A stretch of 64,000 bases of DNA from DATFFO01 sp963772815 (lineage in GTDB: Bacteria > Actinomycetota > Acidimicrobiia > Spongiisociales > ZC4RG35), in assembly GCA_963772815.1 (NCBI GenBank), contig CAVYYV010000009.1:24684-88683 (forward strand). The letters run 5' to 3'. How positions within the stretch are numbered: the first letter of the stretch is position 1; each line of letters starts with the position of its first letter. The notes under the pieces are model-generated. The model worked only from the letters and a program-made list of their open reading frames with translations, did no database searches and was not told where the DNA came from. Shown one piece after another: positions 8,513 to 17,540 of this stretch. A program made the translations under genes and the position numbers.

Positions 8513-9354
8513 TGACGGCCGTGATGACTCGGACCGGTGCCCGACTGCGCCGCGCCTACCAGATAGGGGACGCCTTCTTCCGCATCGACTGGATCGATAC
8601 CAAGAACTACCCCCTGGCGGTGGTGATGAAGGTGATCCAGACCCTGGTCCCGATCATCACCTACATGTTCGTGGCCCAGCTCGTGAGCGACAACGGGCCT
8701 AGCGTGGCCTTCGACTACTACACATTCGTCGTCATCGGCATCGTGGCGATGGGAGCACTGGGCGCCACGCTCAACTCATTCGGCAACGCCATGCTGCGAC
8801 TGGTCGATCAGGGACGTTTGGAGATGTTCCTCGTCGAACCCGTACGCTGGTCGGTCCTCCCTTTCGCCATGATGACCTGGCCCGGCATCCAGGCCATCGC
8901 CACGGCCGTGGTCATGGTGCTCCTCTCCATGCCATTGGGCGCTCAGTACGATCTCGCCTCCATAGGGGTAGCCGCCCTGATTCTCGCCCTGGGTCTGGCC
9001 GCCACCCTGGCCATCGGGATCCTCGGCGCCAGTGTCAAGGTGCTCTCGAAGCGGGCCGACCCCGTACTCGTCCTCTACACGATCGTGGCATCGATCCTCT
9101 CGGGAGCGTTCTTCCCGATTGATCTGCTCCCCCGGTGGCTACAGGCCGTCGCCTGGATCACCCCCCATACCTACGTCATCCAGGCGCTGAGACGAGTGCT
9201 GATGCCGCAGGGATCGGTCCTGCCCGGCCCCACCACGCTGCAGGCAATCGGGGCGCTGTTGCTCTTCTCGGTCGTGCTGTATCCGGTCTCGATGTGGGTG
9301 TTCGGACGCACCCTCGAGTACGGGCGGAAGATCGGGGCTCTCAGTGGCTACTGA
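8512..9354 (+). CDS. ABC-2 type exporter, permease subunit
   Basis: 280 residues with six hydrophobic segments in the usual ABC-2 layout: an N-terminal amphipathic stretch (FFRIDWIDTKNYPLAV), a first pair near residues 40-90, two long segments near 120-185, and the last pair separated by FFPIDLLPRWLQAVAWITP, the re-entrant segment typical of the family. It pairs with the ATPase encoded immediately upstream. The predicted role is transport of a polysaccharide, lipid or drug across the cytoplasmic membrane. The position in the polysaccharide locus favours an envelope substrate, but that is inference. Confidence 0.88.
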   Translation: MTAVMTRTGARLRRAYQIGDAFFRIDWIDTKNYPLAVVMKVIQTLVPIITYMFVAQLVSDNGPSVAFDYYTFVVIGIVAMGALGATLNSFGNAMLRLVDQGRLEMFLVEPVRWSVLPFAMMTWPGIQAIATAVVMVLLSMPLGAQYDLASIGVAALILALGLAATLAIGILGASVKVLSKRADPVLVLYTIVASILSGAFFPIDLLPRWLQAVAWITPHTYVIQALRRVLMPQGSVLPGPTTLQAIGALLLFSVVLYPVSMWVFGRTLEYGRKIGALSGY

Positions 9355-9425
9355 TTCCGCCCCGGACCCGGCTTGGGTCGATTCGCCCATGGTGCTCGGG
9401 TGCGATTCGGATATCGTGCTTCAGA

Positions 9426-10538
9426 ATGGGAGTTGATCGAGCCAGGGTCCTCATCCTGGTCAAGGGGCTGGGGATAGGCGGAGCCGAGCGGCTGATTGCC
9501 TCGGGGAGCGCCCACTGGGACAGCGAGCGTTACGACTACCAGGTCGCCTACGTCCTGCCCTGGAAGGACGCCCTGGTTCCCGAACTCGAGGAGCTGGGGG
9601 TAACAGTCACCTGCATTGGCGGTCGGCGCGGCTTCGACCCACTGACCCCAATACGCTGGCGGCAGTTGGTGCGGGGCGTGCATCCCGATCTGATCCATGC
9701 CCACCTTCCCAGCACCGGGATCCTGGCCAGGCTGGTCGGCGGGGTTCCCGTCGTCTACACCGAGCACAACATCGCCGACTCCTATCGGGCGCCGACCCGG
9801 ATCCTCAACCGCCTCACCTACGGTCGGAACGCAGCAGTTATAGCCGTCTCCGAGGCGGTCAAGTCGAGCGTGGAGGGCTTTCCCGGCCCCGAGGTCGAGG
9901 TAATCGAGAATGGAGTGGCAACCCAGGTCTCCGACGGCGCCCGCCTGGCCGCTCGCAAGGAGCTGGGCCTGGGGCCCGACGACGCTCTCGTCGTCCACGT
10001 GGGCAACATCCGTCCCCACAAGGGCCACCAGAACCTCGTGGACGCTTCCGAATCGGTCCTGGATCAGCGCCCCGACGTACACATCGTGTCCATCGGCGGG
10101 GAGAAGTACCCCGGCGATCTGGCCCGCCTGCGGGAGGAGGCGAGAGCAAGGGGGATCGAAGGCCGGTTGCGCTTCCTGGGTAGCCGTCCCGACGCCCTCG
10201 ATTTCATCGCAGCCGCCGACGTCTTCGTCAACCCGGCAGATGTCGAAGGCCTGCCGGTTGCGATCCTTGAGGCCCAGTCCCTGGCCAAGCCGGTGGTGGC
10301 CACGGCGGTGGGTGGGGTGCCGTCGGTGGTCATCGATGGTGAGACGGGTCGCCTCGTCCCACCCGGAGAGCCCCAGATGCTGGCGGACGCCCTGCTGGGA
10401 GTAATCGGCGACTTGCCCGGCGGTCGAGAAATGGGCAAGCGAGCACACGCCCGGGTGAATGAGACCCACGGGTTGGAGCGAATGATCCGAGGGTACGAAT
10501 CGGTCTACGAACGTCTTCTCGGGATGGTGCGCCAATGA
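9426..10538 (+). CDS. GT4-family glycosyltransferase
   Basis: 370 residues with the GT-B layout. The N-terminal domain starts RARVLILVKGLGIGGAERL, the classical GG(A)E-containing nucleotide-sugar transferase start. The C-terminal domain has HVGNIRPHKGHQNLVDA, NPADVEGLPVAILEAQSLAKPVVAT (the E-x7-E motif of retaining GT4 enzymes) and a final Rossmann helix. It should transfer a sugar from a nucleotide donor to a growing lipid-linked glycan at the cytoplasmic face. ATG 9426 (MGVDRA) is chosen because the longer frame upstream is Arg/Pro-rich antisense-like sequence overlapping the permease gene. It ends with a 4-bp ATGA overlap with the next membrane protein gene, supporting one operon from 7517 to 11959. 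Confidence 0.87.
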   Translation: MGVDRARVLILVKGLGIGGAERLIASGSAHWDSERYDYQVAYVLPWKDALVPELEELGVTVTCIGGRRGFDPLTPIRWRQLVRGVHPDLIHAHLPSTGILARLVGGVPVVYTEHNIADSYRAPTRILNRLTYGRNAAVIAVSEAVKSSVEGFPGPEVEVIENGVATQVSDGARLAARKELGLGPDDALVVHVGNIRPHKGHQNLVDASESVLDQRPDVHIVSIGGEKYPGDLARLREEARARGIEGRLRFLGSRPDALDFIAAADVFVNPADVEGLPVAILEAQSLAKPVVATAVGGVPSVVIDGETGRLVPPGEPQMLADALLGVIGDLPGGREMGKRAHARVNETHGLERMIRGYESVYERLLGMVRQ

Positions 10539-11959
10539 GCGGGAAAGTCACCGCTCTGGCCCTGCTGGCCGTGGTCCTGGCCATTCCCCTCGGGCTGCTG
10601 GCCGGGACGGGCTCAGTCCCGGGCCACATCCTGGTCATGTTCGTGGCCTTCACCGGCCTCGCCTACCTGATCGCCCTCAGAATCGCCGGTCCCGAGGAGA
10701 GCTGGCTTCCCACGCTGATGCTGTGGGGCATGATCGCCAAGCTGGCCGGAGCCACCGTTCGCCACTTGGTTCTCTTCGACGTGTACTCGGGGGGCGGCGA
10801 TGCCGTCACCTATCACCGGGTCGGGATCGAAATCGCCAATGTCTGGCGGACCTTTGTCGTGCCCTCGATCGAATCCGCCGGCAGCGGCAGCTTCGGAACC
10901 CATTTCGTGGGCTGGCTCACCGGATTGATCTATACCCCGTTCGAGCCGTCGTCCCTGGGCGGGTTCTGGATCTTCTCGTTCTTCGCCTTCCTGGGCCAGG
11001 TCCTCCTGTATTTGGCGTTCCGATCCTTCACCAGCCCCCCGGGGTGGCGACGCTATGCCTTCCTCGTCTTCTTCTGGCCCACGCTGTTGTACTGGCCGTC
11101 CAGCATCGGTAAGGAAGCCCTCCTGCTCCTGTTCATCGGCATCACCGCCTGGGGCGCGGCCAAGCTCTATCGCCGATTCAGGTTCGCCTGGCTGATACCG
11201 ATCGCCGGTGCCGCCGCGATCATCGGCTTCATCCGCGTCCATGTGGCGGCTCTGCTGGTGGGCAGCATCCTGGCCGGAGCCCTCCTGGCCCGGGGCCCAA
11301 GACGGGACATCGGGGCCGGCCTGCGCCGAATCCTCCTCGTCGCCCTCGGAATTGCCGCCATGTTCCCGCTGGTTCTTAGTGTGGCGAACCAGTTCGGTGT
11401 CAGCCTCAACGGGCCCATCTCCATCGAGGACCTTGACCCGGCATTCTCGACCATCGAGACCCGAACGGCTCAGGGCGGTTCGGCGGTTCAGACGGGCGCT
11501 ATCCGCTCACCGGCCGACATACCGGGCGGTGTGCTCAAGGTGCTCTTCAGGCCGCTGCCCACCGAGGCGTCCAACCTCCAGACGCTGGCGGCAAGCGTCG
11601 AGAGCGTGCTGCTGATCCTTCTCATCCTGTGGAGGGTGCCGAAATTCCCCAGGAACGCGCGTCGATTGTTGCGCTGGCCCTACCTGATGATGTGCCTGGT
11701 CTACACCCTCGGCTTCATATTCGCCTGGAGCGCGATCAACAACCTGGGCATCATCGCCAGACAGCGCTCACTGCTTCTTCCATTCCTGCTGGCCATCATC
11801 GTCGCCCTGGGATGGAATGACTCGGTGGACGATCACGCCGCCCACGATCTGACGGCTCGCCTCATGGCCCCCGGTAGCCCCGCAACCGGCGCCGGACGAC
11901 CTCCTCGTAGAGGAGACCGCGCCGAACTCGCGGGCCGAACCAGCGAAACCCGTCGCTGA
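10535..11959 (+). CDS. Polytopic membrane protein, polysaccharide polymerase-like
   Basis: 474 residues with about ten transmembrane segments and a long external loop (residues about 290-340, RTAQGGSAVQTGAIRSP). Charged positions such as the YSGGGDAVTYHRVG segment lie in loops near the N-terminus. The size, topology and position downstream of a glycosyltransferase fit a Wzy-type polymerase or a ligase of the exported polymer, but no diagnostic motif is conserved enough to be sure. The last 30 or so residues (Pro/Arg-rich, GAGRPPRRGDRAE) lie antisense to the end of the polysaccharide deacetylase gene, giving a convergent overlap of 98 bp. That tail is therefore doubtful; a frameshift near the end would be one explanation. 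Confidence 0.75.
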   Translation: MSGKVTALALLAVVLAIPLGLLAGTGSVPGHILVMFVAFTGLAYLIALRIAGPEESWLPTLMLWGMIAKLAGATVRHLVLFDVYSGGGDAVTYHRVGIEIANVWRTFVVPSIESAGSGSFGTHFVGWLTGLIYTPFEPSSLGGFWIFSFFAFLGQVLLYLAFRSFTSPPGWRRYAFLVFFWPTLLYWPSSIGKEALLLLFIGITAWGAAKLYRRFRFAWLIPIAGAAAIIGFIRVHVAALLVGSILAGALLARGPRRDIGAGLRRILLVALGIAAMFPLVLSVANQFGVSLNGPISIEDLDPAFSTIETRTAQGGSAVQTGAIRSPADIPGGVLKVLFRPLPTEASNLQTLAASVESVLLILLILWRVPKFPRNARRLLRWPYLMMCLVYTLGFIFAWSAINNLGIIARQRSLLLPFLLAIIVALGWNDSVDDHAAHDLTARLMAPGSPATGAGRPPRRGDRAELAGRTSETRR

Positions 11960-12638
11960 GCTGGATCGGTAACCGGCTGATCAGGTGAGGATCTTCCACT
12001 CGCCGCGACGGCAACGGCGACCCCAGGGCTCCGGTGACGTAACGCGCCCGCACCACGCCGTCGGCTGAAGGCGACCAGTAGCCCCAGGGATAGGCGAAGT
12101 GCTCTGGATCGATGCCCGTATGGCGGCTGATCAGTTCGTCGGACACACGAAGCTCCCCTTCGACCGAGTCGGGATCCAGTGACCGAAGGTCCGGGTGGGT
12201 GTGGGTGTGGGCGCCAATGGTGGCCAAACCCGAGTCCATCATCTCCTTCACCATGTCCCAGGTGAGAGGTTCGGCCCCCGGGTGATCCCGGAGCGGCCGC
12301 CCGGTCTCCACAGGCTCGGTGGTCAGGTACAGGGTGAAGGGAATTCCGCGCTCGACCAACAGTGGAAAGGCCTCCTCGTGCACGGATCGAAACCCGTCGT
12401 CGAAGGTCAGCACCACCGATCCTGGCCGATCCAGAGCCAGGGGAAGCGGCATGACCTGGTAGTTGTCGGCCAGCCAATCGAGCTGTTGGCGGAAAACCTC
12501 GGTCGACACTTCCATCTCGAGGCCCGAGCCGCCTCCGATCTGGTGGTAGATCAAGATCCGGGGGCCGCTCAAGGGTCTGTTGAGCAGGTCGAGGCCGGCG
12601 AATACAGCCTTCGATGCCCGCTTGGCGGCCGACGTCAT
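11862..12638 (-). CDS. NodB-domain polysaccharide deacetylase
   Basis: 258 residues. The NodB fold is shown by RILIYHQIGG, VVLTFDDGF (motif 1, catalytic Asp and metal-binding Asp), HTHTHPDL (motif 2, metal-binding His pair) and AYPWGYWS (motif 3). Family members remove N-acetyl groups from GlcNAc-containing glycans using a divalent metal. There is no signal peptide, so the substrate may be a lipid-linked intermediate inside the cell or the protein may be exported by another route. The ATG at 12638 overlaps the stop of the Wzz-like gene by 4 bp, so it belongs to the minus-strand operon starting at 21327. It converges with the polymerase-like gene. Confidence 0.88.
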   Translation of the reverse strand: MTSAAKRASKAVFAGLDLLNRPLSGPRILIYHQIGGGSGLEMEVSTEVFRQQLDWLADNYQVMPLPLALDRPGSVVLTFDDGFRSVHEEAFPLLVERGIPFTLYLTTEPVETGRPLRDHPGAEPLTWDMVKEMMDSGLATIGAHTHTHPDLRSLDPDSVEGELRVSDELISRHTGIDPEHFAYPWGYWSPSADGVVRARYVTGALGSPLPSRRVEDPHLISRLPIQLSDGFRWFGPRVRRGLLYEEVVRRRLRGYRGP

Positions 12639-15433
12639 CCGGTGCGCTCGAGCGCCTCCAGCTCACGCTCGGTCAGCACAGGGGCAGCAAGGATGCCGAG
12701 GCGCTGGAGCGGAGCGAGGTTGGTCTTGACGCCCTGACTCCAGTCGGGCGCCCATCCCCTGGGTTGATCCTCGTCCGGAAGCGTGGGGTACCAGAGCCGC
12801 GACTCGGCTTTGCTCCCGTCGATCAGCCAGGCGATGGCCAGGCCGAGCTCCTGGGCGTCCTCGACCTGAGCATTGAGCTCATCCACTGCGGCCTGGTCGC
12901 CGACCAGTTCCTTGCGACGCCGGCGCCGGGCCAGACGCTCGATGGCGCGTATGACGACCGAATCGACGAAGGCGACCATACGCTCCTTTTCGAACCGATC
13001 GGCCGCCACCAGAGCCGAGATGGTTCCCTCCCGACTCATGATGTGCCACACCTTCGGCTCCCAGTCCTGGTCCCTGGCATGACGCTCGAAGTAGTGACGG
13101 CTGACCCAGCGATCCATGCTGGTGGCGTCCGAGGGATCTTCGCCGTAGGACAGGGCCTTCAACAGGAGCTGCTCGAAGTCGGCCGCGTCCTTCTTGCCCA
13201 ACTCGTTGCGGAACTCGTGGCGCAACCTCGAGCCCAGGGAAGGGTGACCCTTCCAGGTCGCCAGCGGAACGAAACCAGCTTCGGCCACCTCGGAGAGGGT
13301 CTTCGGGTCCAGTCCGGACCCGCGCTCGGCCAGCACGAGAGCAGTAACCCAGTCCATCAGGAACCGCTCCGCCTCCGTCACCGAGTGGGTCGGATCCGAC
13401 TTCTGGAGCAGGTCATACATCTCGTCCACCCGGGCCCGCTCCGCATGGGAGAGGCTGGACTCCTGAGCGGCTGAGGAGACCACCGCGGCCAGTGAGCGGC
13501 GCTGGTCTTCGGCCTCTTCGTCTCGGACCTCCTCCTCGGCCACCGGGGAGGAGTCGGACCGGGCCGGCACGTCGATCGACTCGAGTGCCTCGTCCAGCGC
13601 CGCCTGGGCGGATCCCTTCTCGGCCGGTGCAGGCACCGGTCGGGGATAGCGTTCCCGATCCGCCGTTGTTGGGGGCCGGGAAACGCGCTCGGCGGGCGGC
13701 TCGACGCCGACCGGCGGCTCCATCCTGTTCCGCCGACGGCGCCAGCGTTCCCTGAGGCCCATGCCGGGCCGGCGCAGGGCGAGCACCAGAGGCGTCTTGA
13801 GGAAGGTGCCGATCAGATCGATCTGACGGTAGGACATCTCCTGGGCGAGCCTCAATAGAACCGCTCGCCTCGCTGCTCCCGGCTTGGCCGCCATCAGCAC
13901 CAAGTCGCTCCTGTCGAGCAGCGCCTGAGTGGAGGGCATCTCGACGTCGTCGCACAAGACCACCACGACATCTTTCGTCTCGCGGAGGAGATCGAAGAGT
14001 TGACCAACTTGAGGACCGGCCAGGGCGTCGGCCGGAACATCGATTCCCTCACCCGCCGAGATGATCGTGAGGTCGGGCTGCAGGGTGGGATCGGAGGTGG
14101 ATGCCTCGTCCACCAACGTGTTGACCGCTTCCTCACTGGCCCCGGCCACATCGCTCAACGAGAAAAGGGCGTGGCGAAACTCGGGCTGCTTGGTGGTGGC
14201 ATCGAACGCAGCATCCACCAGGACTGTGTCGACGGCCGTGCTGGCGAAGGCCGACGCCAGGTCGACGCCCAGAGTCTGGATGTCCGCTGAGCTCACGCCC
14301 GAACCGGCCACCGCTACCACGAGGTCCTCGCCGCCGACCCGAGCCCTGATGGTCGAGCGGATCGCCTGTATCGCCGACTTGCGCCGGCTGGCGCCGGACC
14401 GCAGATACCAGGAAACGCCACCGCGCGGGCGGGTGGTGACGGAGGGGAGGAAGGGAATCTCGGATATGTCGGCAGGGAACCAGACGGGAGCCACCAGCCG
14501 CTCACTCAGGACGAGGACCGCAAAGGCCAATCCAAGGCCAAGGACCAGGGCCACCAGAGCGGCGATCTCGAGCGGAACCTGGCTGGGCGTCTGGTCCTGG
14601 TTCTCGATGGCGCCGATCAGCGGCAGCCCGGCCAGGTCGGTCTGCTGAACGAGCAGGTTCTGGTACTTCTGCTCGAGCTGGTCGTACTCGCCCTGGAGAA
14701 CTCGGAGCTGGGTTGCCTCGGCGGACAGAGGATCGAGCCCCGGAGGGAGTGCGGCCAGCTCGTTCTGCACGTCCGCTATAGCCGAATTCACCTGACCGAG
14801 CTGGTCCTGGAGCTGGCTCTGAGTGGGTGCATCGGGCAGGGTGGACGGGACCCGGATCGACTGTTCCAGCGTCAGGGCCTGCTTCTCCAAGTCGCCCAGC
14901 AGGGTGGTGAGCTGGTTCCGTTGTTCCTCGATCTGCGGATCGAGAGAAGTCTGATCCTGAAGAGCCCGTATCTCGTCGCGCACGTCACCCAGCTGGCTCA
15001 GCGTCACCTGGATCTGGTCGTTGAGCTTGCCGGCCAGATCGAAGGGCTTCAGTGCGAGGAGTCGATCCCGCATGTCGGCCGCGTGAGCAGTTGCGTCGGA
15101 GGCCGAGGAGCCCGTGGCCAGGAATGTGAGTCGGCCCAGGGTGGTGTCCACCTCGACGGCGTAACCGGGCAAGCCGAGGACGTCCTTGTTGACCGAGAGC
15201 GCCTGGAGATGAGCGTCCTCGAGCTGGGTCTGAACGGTCTCGGCCAACTGGGTGCCCAGGCTCTCCAGGCCCTGGATGTCGTTGACGAAGGTGACGGGCG
15301 CCGTGGCCTGGAATCGAGGCTCTATGGCCTCGTTGCGGAGGTTTGCGGCCCAAACGGCCACCAGCACGGTGGCGGCCACCACGAAGAGCACAGTCCGCCA
15401 GCGGTAGCGGAGAATCCGGAAGGGTCTATTCAT
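12635..15433 (-). CDS. Wzz/tyrosine-kinase-like membrane protein with PglX-like C-terminal domain
   Basis: 932 residues. Residues 10-32 and 289-311 are transmembrane segments and enclose a periplasm-facing part with heptad-rich coiled coils (140-190 and 205-268), the layout of Wzz chain-length regulators. Residues 365-560 look like the CpsD/BY-kinase ATPase (LVVAVAGSGVSSAD, DVVVVLCDDVEMPS, SDLVLMAAKPGAARRAVLLRL), but the Walker A Lys-Ser/Thr is absent, so ATP binding is doubtful. A charged linker (575-665) leads to a domain at 670-932 with WHIMSREGTISALVAADRF (796-814) and GVKTNLAPLQRLGIL (901-915). These resemble the C-terminal part of BREX PglX methyltransferases. No methyltransferase motif is present. 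The protein probably scaffolds or regulates polymer assembly. It overlaps the dehydratase and deacetylase genes at its two ends. Confidence 0.78.
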   Translation of the reverse strand: MNRPFRILRYRWRTVLFVVAATVLVAVWAANLRNEAIEPRFQATAPVTFVNDIQGLESLGTQLAETVQTQLEDAHLQALSVNKDVLGLPGYAVEVDTTLGRLTFLATGSSASDATAHAADMRDRLLALKPFDLAGKLNDQIQVTLSQLGDVRDEIRALQDQTSLDPQIEEQRNQLTTLLGDLEKQALTLEQSIRVPSTLPDAPTQSQLQDQLGQVNSAIADVQNELAALPPGLDPLSAEATQLRVLQGEYDQLEQKYQNLLVQQTDLAGLPLIGAIENQDQTPSQVPLEIAALVALVLGLGLAFAVLVLSERLVAPVWFPADISEIPFLPSVTTRPRGGVSWYLRSGASRRKSAIQAIRSTIRARVGGEDLVVAVAGSGVSSADIQTLGVDLASAFASTAVDTVLVDAAFDATTKQPEFRHALFSLSDVAGASEEAVNTLVDEASTSDPTLQPDLTIISAGEGIDVPADALAGPQVGQLFDLLRETKDVVVVLCDDVEMPSTQALLDRSDLVLMAAKPGAARRAVLLRLAQEMSYRQIDLIGTFLKTPLVLALRRPGMGLRERWRRRRNRMEPPVGVEPPAERVSRPPTTADRERYPRPVPAPAEKGSAQAALDEALESIDVPARSDSSPVAEEEVRDEEAEDQRRSLAAVVSSAAQESSLSHAERARVDEMYDLLQKSDPTHSVTEAERFLMDWVTALVLAERGSGLDPKTLSEVAEAGFVPLATWKGHPSLGSRLRHEFRNELGKKDAADFEQLLLKALSYGEDPSDATSMDRWVSRHYFERHARDQDWEPKVWHIMSREGTISALVAADRFEKERMVAFVDSVVIRAIERLARRRRRKELVGDQAAVDELNAQVEDAQELGLAIAWLIDGSKAESRLWYPTLPDEDQPRGWAPDWSQGVKTNLAPLQRLGILAAPVLTERELEALERTG

Positions 15434-17351
15434 TGCCCACGGCCTTCATGTGCTCGGGCTCGTTGAGGTTGACTACTTCGAAACCATCCCACTCGTGGGT
15501 GGCCAGGTCCCGCAGGCCTTCCTGCACGCCCAACTGATCGCCTTTGTCGGCCAGCCCGTCCAGCAGCGTCACCAGGTCGAACATGGTGACCGGGCCCGGA
15601 GAGGGCGGCCGGGTGACGTTGACCTTGGGGTGAGATGTGGGGAACAGCTCACCATGGGCCAAAGATTCGGTCAACTTCTCACCCGGCCGAATTCCCGTGA
15701 TCTTCATCGCCACATCCCGCTCCGGGACCAAGCCCCCCAGCCTGATCAGACGGCGGGCGAGATCGTAGATCTTGATTGGCTCGCCCATGTCGAGCACGAA
15801 CACCTCACCCCCTTCGGCCAGAGCGGCCGATTGCAGCACCAACTGAACTGCCTCATCGACGGTCATGAAGAACCGGGTCATCTCCTCGTCTGTGATGGTG
15901 ACCGGGCCTCCCGCCTGGATCTGGCGAACGAAGGTCGGCACCACCGAACCCCGGCTCCCGAGGACGTTCCCGAACCGGACCGAGGTGTAGATGCCTTCGG
16001 TGGCTCTCACCATTTCCTGCTGAACCACCATCTCGGCCACCCGCTTCGAGGCTCCCATGACACTGCTGGGGTGCACGGCCTTGTCCGAGCTGATCAGCAC
16101 GAAGCGCTCCACCTCCGAATCGCGCAGGGCCTCCAGAAGGTGGAGGGTGCCCCGAACATTGGTCTTGTGTGCCTCGTCGGGGAACTTCTCCAGCATCGGC
16201 ACATGCTTGAGGGCAGCGGCATGGAAGACGATCTGAGGCCTCATTTCTCTGATGTGAGCCCGCAGCGACTCCTTGTCCCGCACGTCGCACAGAACCGATG
16301 TGACCGCATCGGCTCGGTCGCCCAGTTCGAGGAGCATCTCGTGCAGGAGAGTCTCATCGTGATCGAATGCGTAGACCTCCCCCGGAGCGAACTGGCACAC
16401 CTGACGCACGATCTCAGAGCCGATAGAGCCTCCCGCTCCGGTCACGAGGATCCGCTTTCCGGCCAGAAGCTGGCGAACCGCAACCATGTCGAGATGCACG
16501 GCCGGGCGGGGAAGCAGGTCGGTGAGCTCTATGTCACGCACATCGACGGCTGCGTGGCTGTCGACCATGATGGCGTGGGGATCGGGCAGTATCCGCAGCC
16601 TCACGTCGATGGCGAGGCAACGGTCCACCACCAGTCGCACCAGGGAATCGTTGCCGCCCGCCACGATCACCTGCTCGATGCCGAGTTCCTCGACCAACTC
16701 CTCGAGGCGATCGAGAGACCCGATGATGGGCAGGCCCGCCATCCAGCGCTCGTTGTGCGTGGAAGAGGTCTCGACGAATCCCAAGACGTCTACGGAACTG
16801 CCCGCCTCTCGGGCGAAAATGGCCGCGGCGCGATTGGTGCCGATGATGAGCGCCCGCGGGCGACGGATGCCGTCGGCCATTCGACGATACGAGAACATCC
16901 GCGAGCGAAACCTGACCAGCCCCATACCCCCGGTGGTTATGGCGGCGCCCAGGATCAGGGTGCTCAACGGGATGGGATGGCTGTGTTGGACGATCACGGC
17001 CACGGACATGATCGTCATCACGGACAGATTGGCAACGAGGACCTGGCGAGCCTCGGCGATGCTGGCGAACTCCCAGACGTGGCCGTAGGCGCCGGCAACG
17101 ATGTTGGCCACCAGATGCAGCGCCACGAGGAGGGGCAGGAACCGGACAAGAGTGGGCCAGAACCTATCCGACACACCCGGATCCAGCATCCGGATCGCCA
17201 GGGCGACCACATAGGCGGCCACCACTGTGAGTGCATCTGTGAGAGCGAAAGCCACGTCGGCTCGCACCCTCGCCGCCCTGATGGCGAGACCCTTGCTCCA
17301 GGCAGCCTTCACCCCATAATCCGGTGAAGAGTGAATGCTGATGTTACCCAT
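15426..17351 (-). CDS. NDP-sugar 4,6-dehydratase/epimerase of CapD/FlaA1/WbpM type
   Basis: 641 residues. Four transmembrane segments lie in the first 150 residues, followed by a CoA-binding-like Rossmann domain (ALIIGTNRAAAIFAREAG) and a C-terminal SDR domain with VTGAGGSIGSEIVRQV (NAD binding), VFHAAALKHVPMLE, SSDKAVHPSSVMGASKR (catalytic Ser-Asp-Lys and MxxxK) and FGNVLGSRGSV. These are hallmarks of membrane-bound UDP-GlcNAc 4,6-dehydratases that start synthesis of modified amino sugars such as QuiNAc or bacillosamine. The DegT aminotransferase and GNAT genes at 21621-23757 could complete an amino-sugar pathway (inference). ATG 17351 is preferred over TTG 17360 because AAGGAG sits 10 bases upstream of the ATG. 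It overlaps the downstream Wzz-like gene by 8 bp. Confidence 0.9.
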   Translation of the reverse strand: MGNISIHSSPDYGVKAAWSKGLAIRAARVRADVAFALTDALTVVAAYVVALAIRMLDPGVSDRFWPTLVRFLPLLVALHLVANIVAGAYGHVWEFASIAEARQVLVANLSVMTIMSVAVIVQHSHPIPLSTLILGAAITTGGMGLVRFRSRMFSYRRMADGIRRPRALIIGTNRAAAIFAREAGSSVDVLGFVETSSTHNERWMAGLPIIGSLDRLEELVEELGIEQVIVAGGNDSLVRLVVDRCLAIDVRLRILPDPHAIMVDSHAAVDVRDIELTDLLPRPAVHLDMVAVRQLLAGKRILVTGAGGSIGSEIVRQVCQFAPGEVYAFDHDETLLHEMLLELGDRADAVTSVLCDVRDKESLRAHIREMRPQIVFHAAALKHVPMLEKFPDEAHKTNVRGTLHLLEALRDSEVERFVLISSDKAVHPSSVMGASKRVAEMVVQQEMVRATEGIYTSVRFGNVLGSRGSVVPTFVRQIQAGGPVTITDEEMTRFFMTVDEAVQLVLQSAALAEGGEVFVLDMGEPIKIYDLARRLIRLGGLVPERDVAMKITGIRPGEKLTESLAHGELFPTSHPKVNVTRPPSPGPVTMFDLVTLLDGLADKGDQLGVQEGLRDLATHEWDGFEVVNLNEPEHMKAVGNE

Positions 17352-17540
17352 GCCTCCCAAACTCCTTGACCCAGCCCAAACCGTACCCTGATCTCAGCCC
17401 CTTTTCCGGTGGGTCCCATGAGTCCAGCGACCCATCGTCTGTCAACGGCCGCTTCACCTGGTGGTCATATGGGCACCCGAGGAGGGCCCGAATCAGCTCA
17501 GCGATTCCTCCGCAGCTCCGACCTACCACCCGGCCGGCTG

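Noticed and set aside
12635..15433. A BREX or phage-growth-limitation defence system
   Set aside because: Only a C-terminal PglX-like segment is seen. No pglZ, brxC, brxL or methyltransferase motif is present, and all neighbours are polysaccharide genes.
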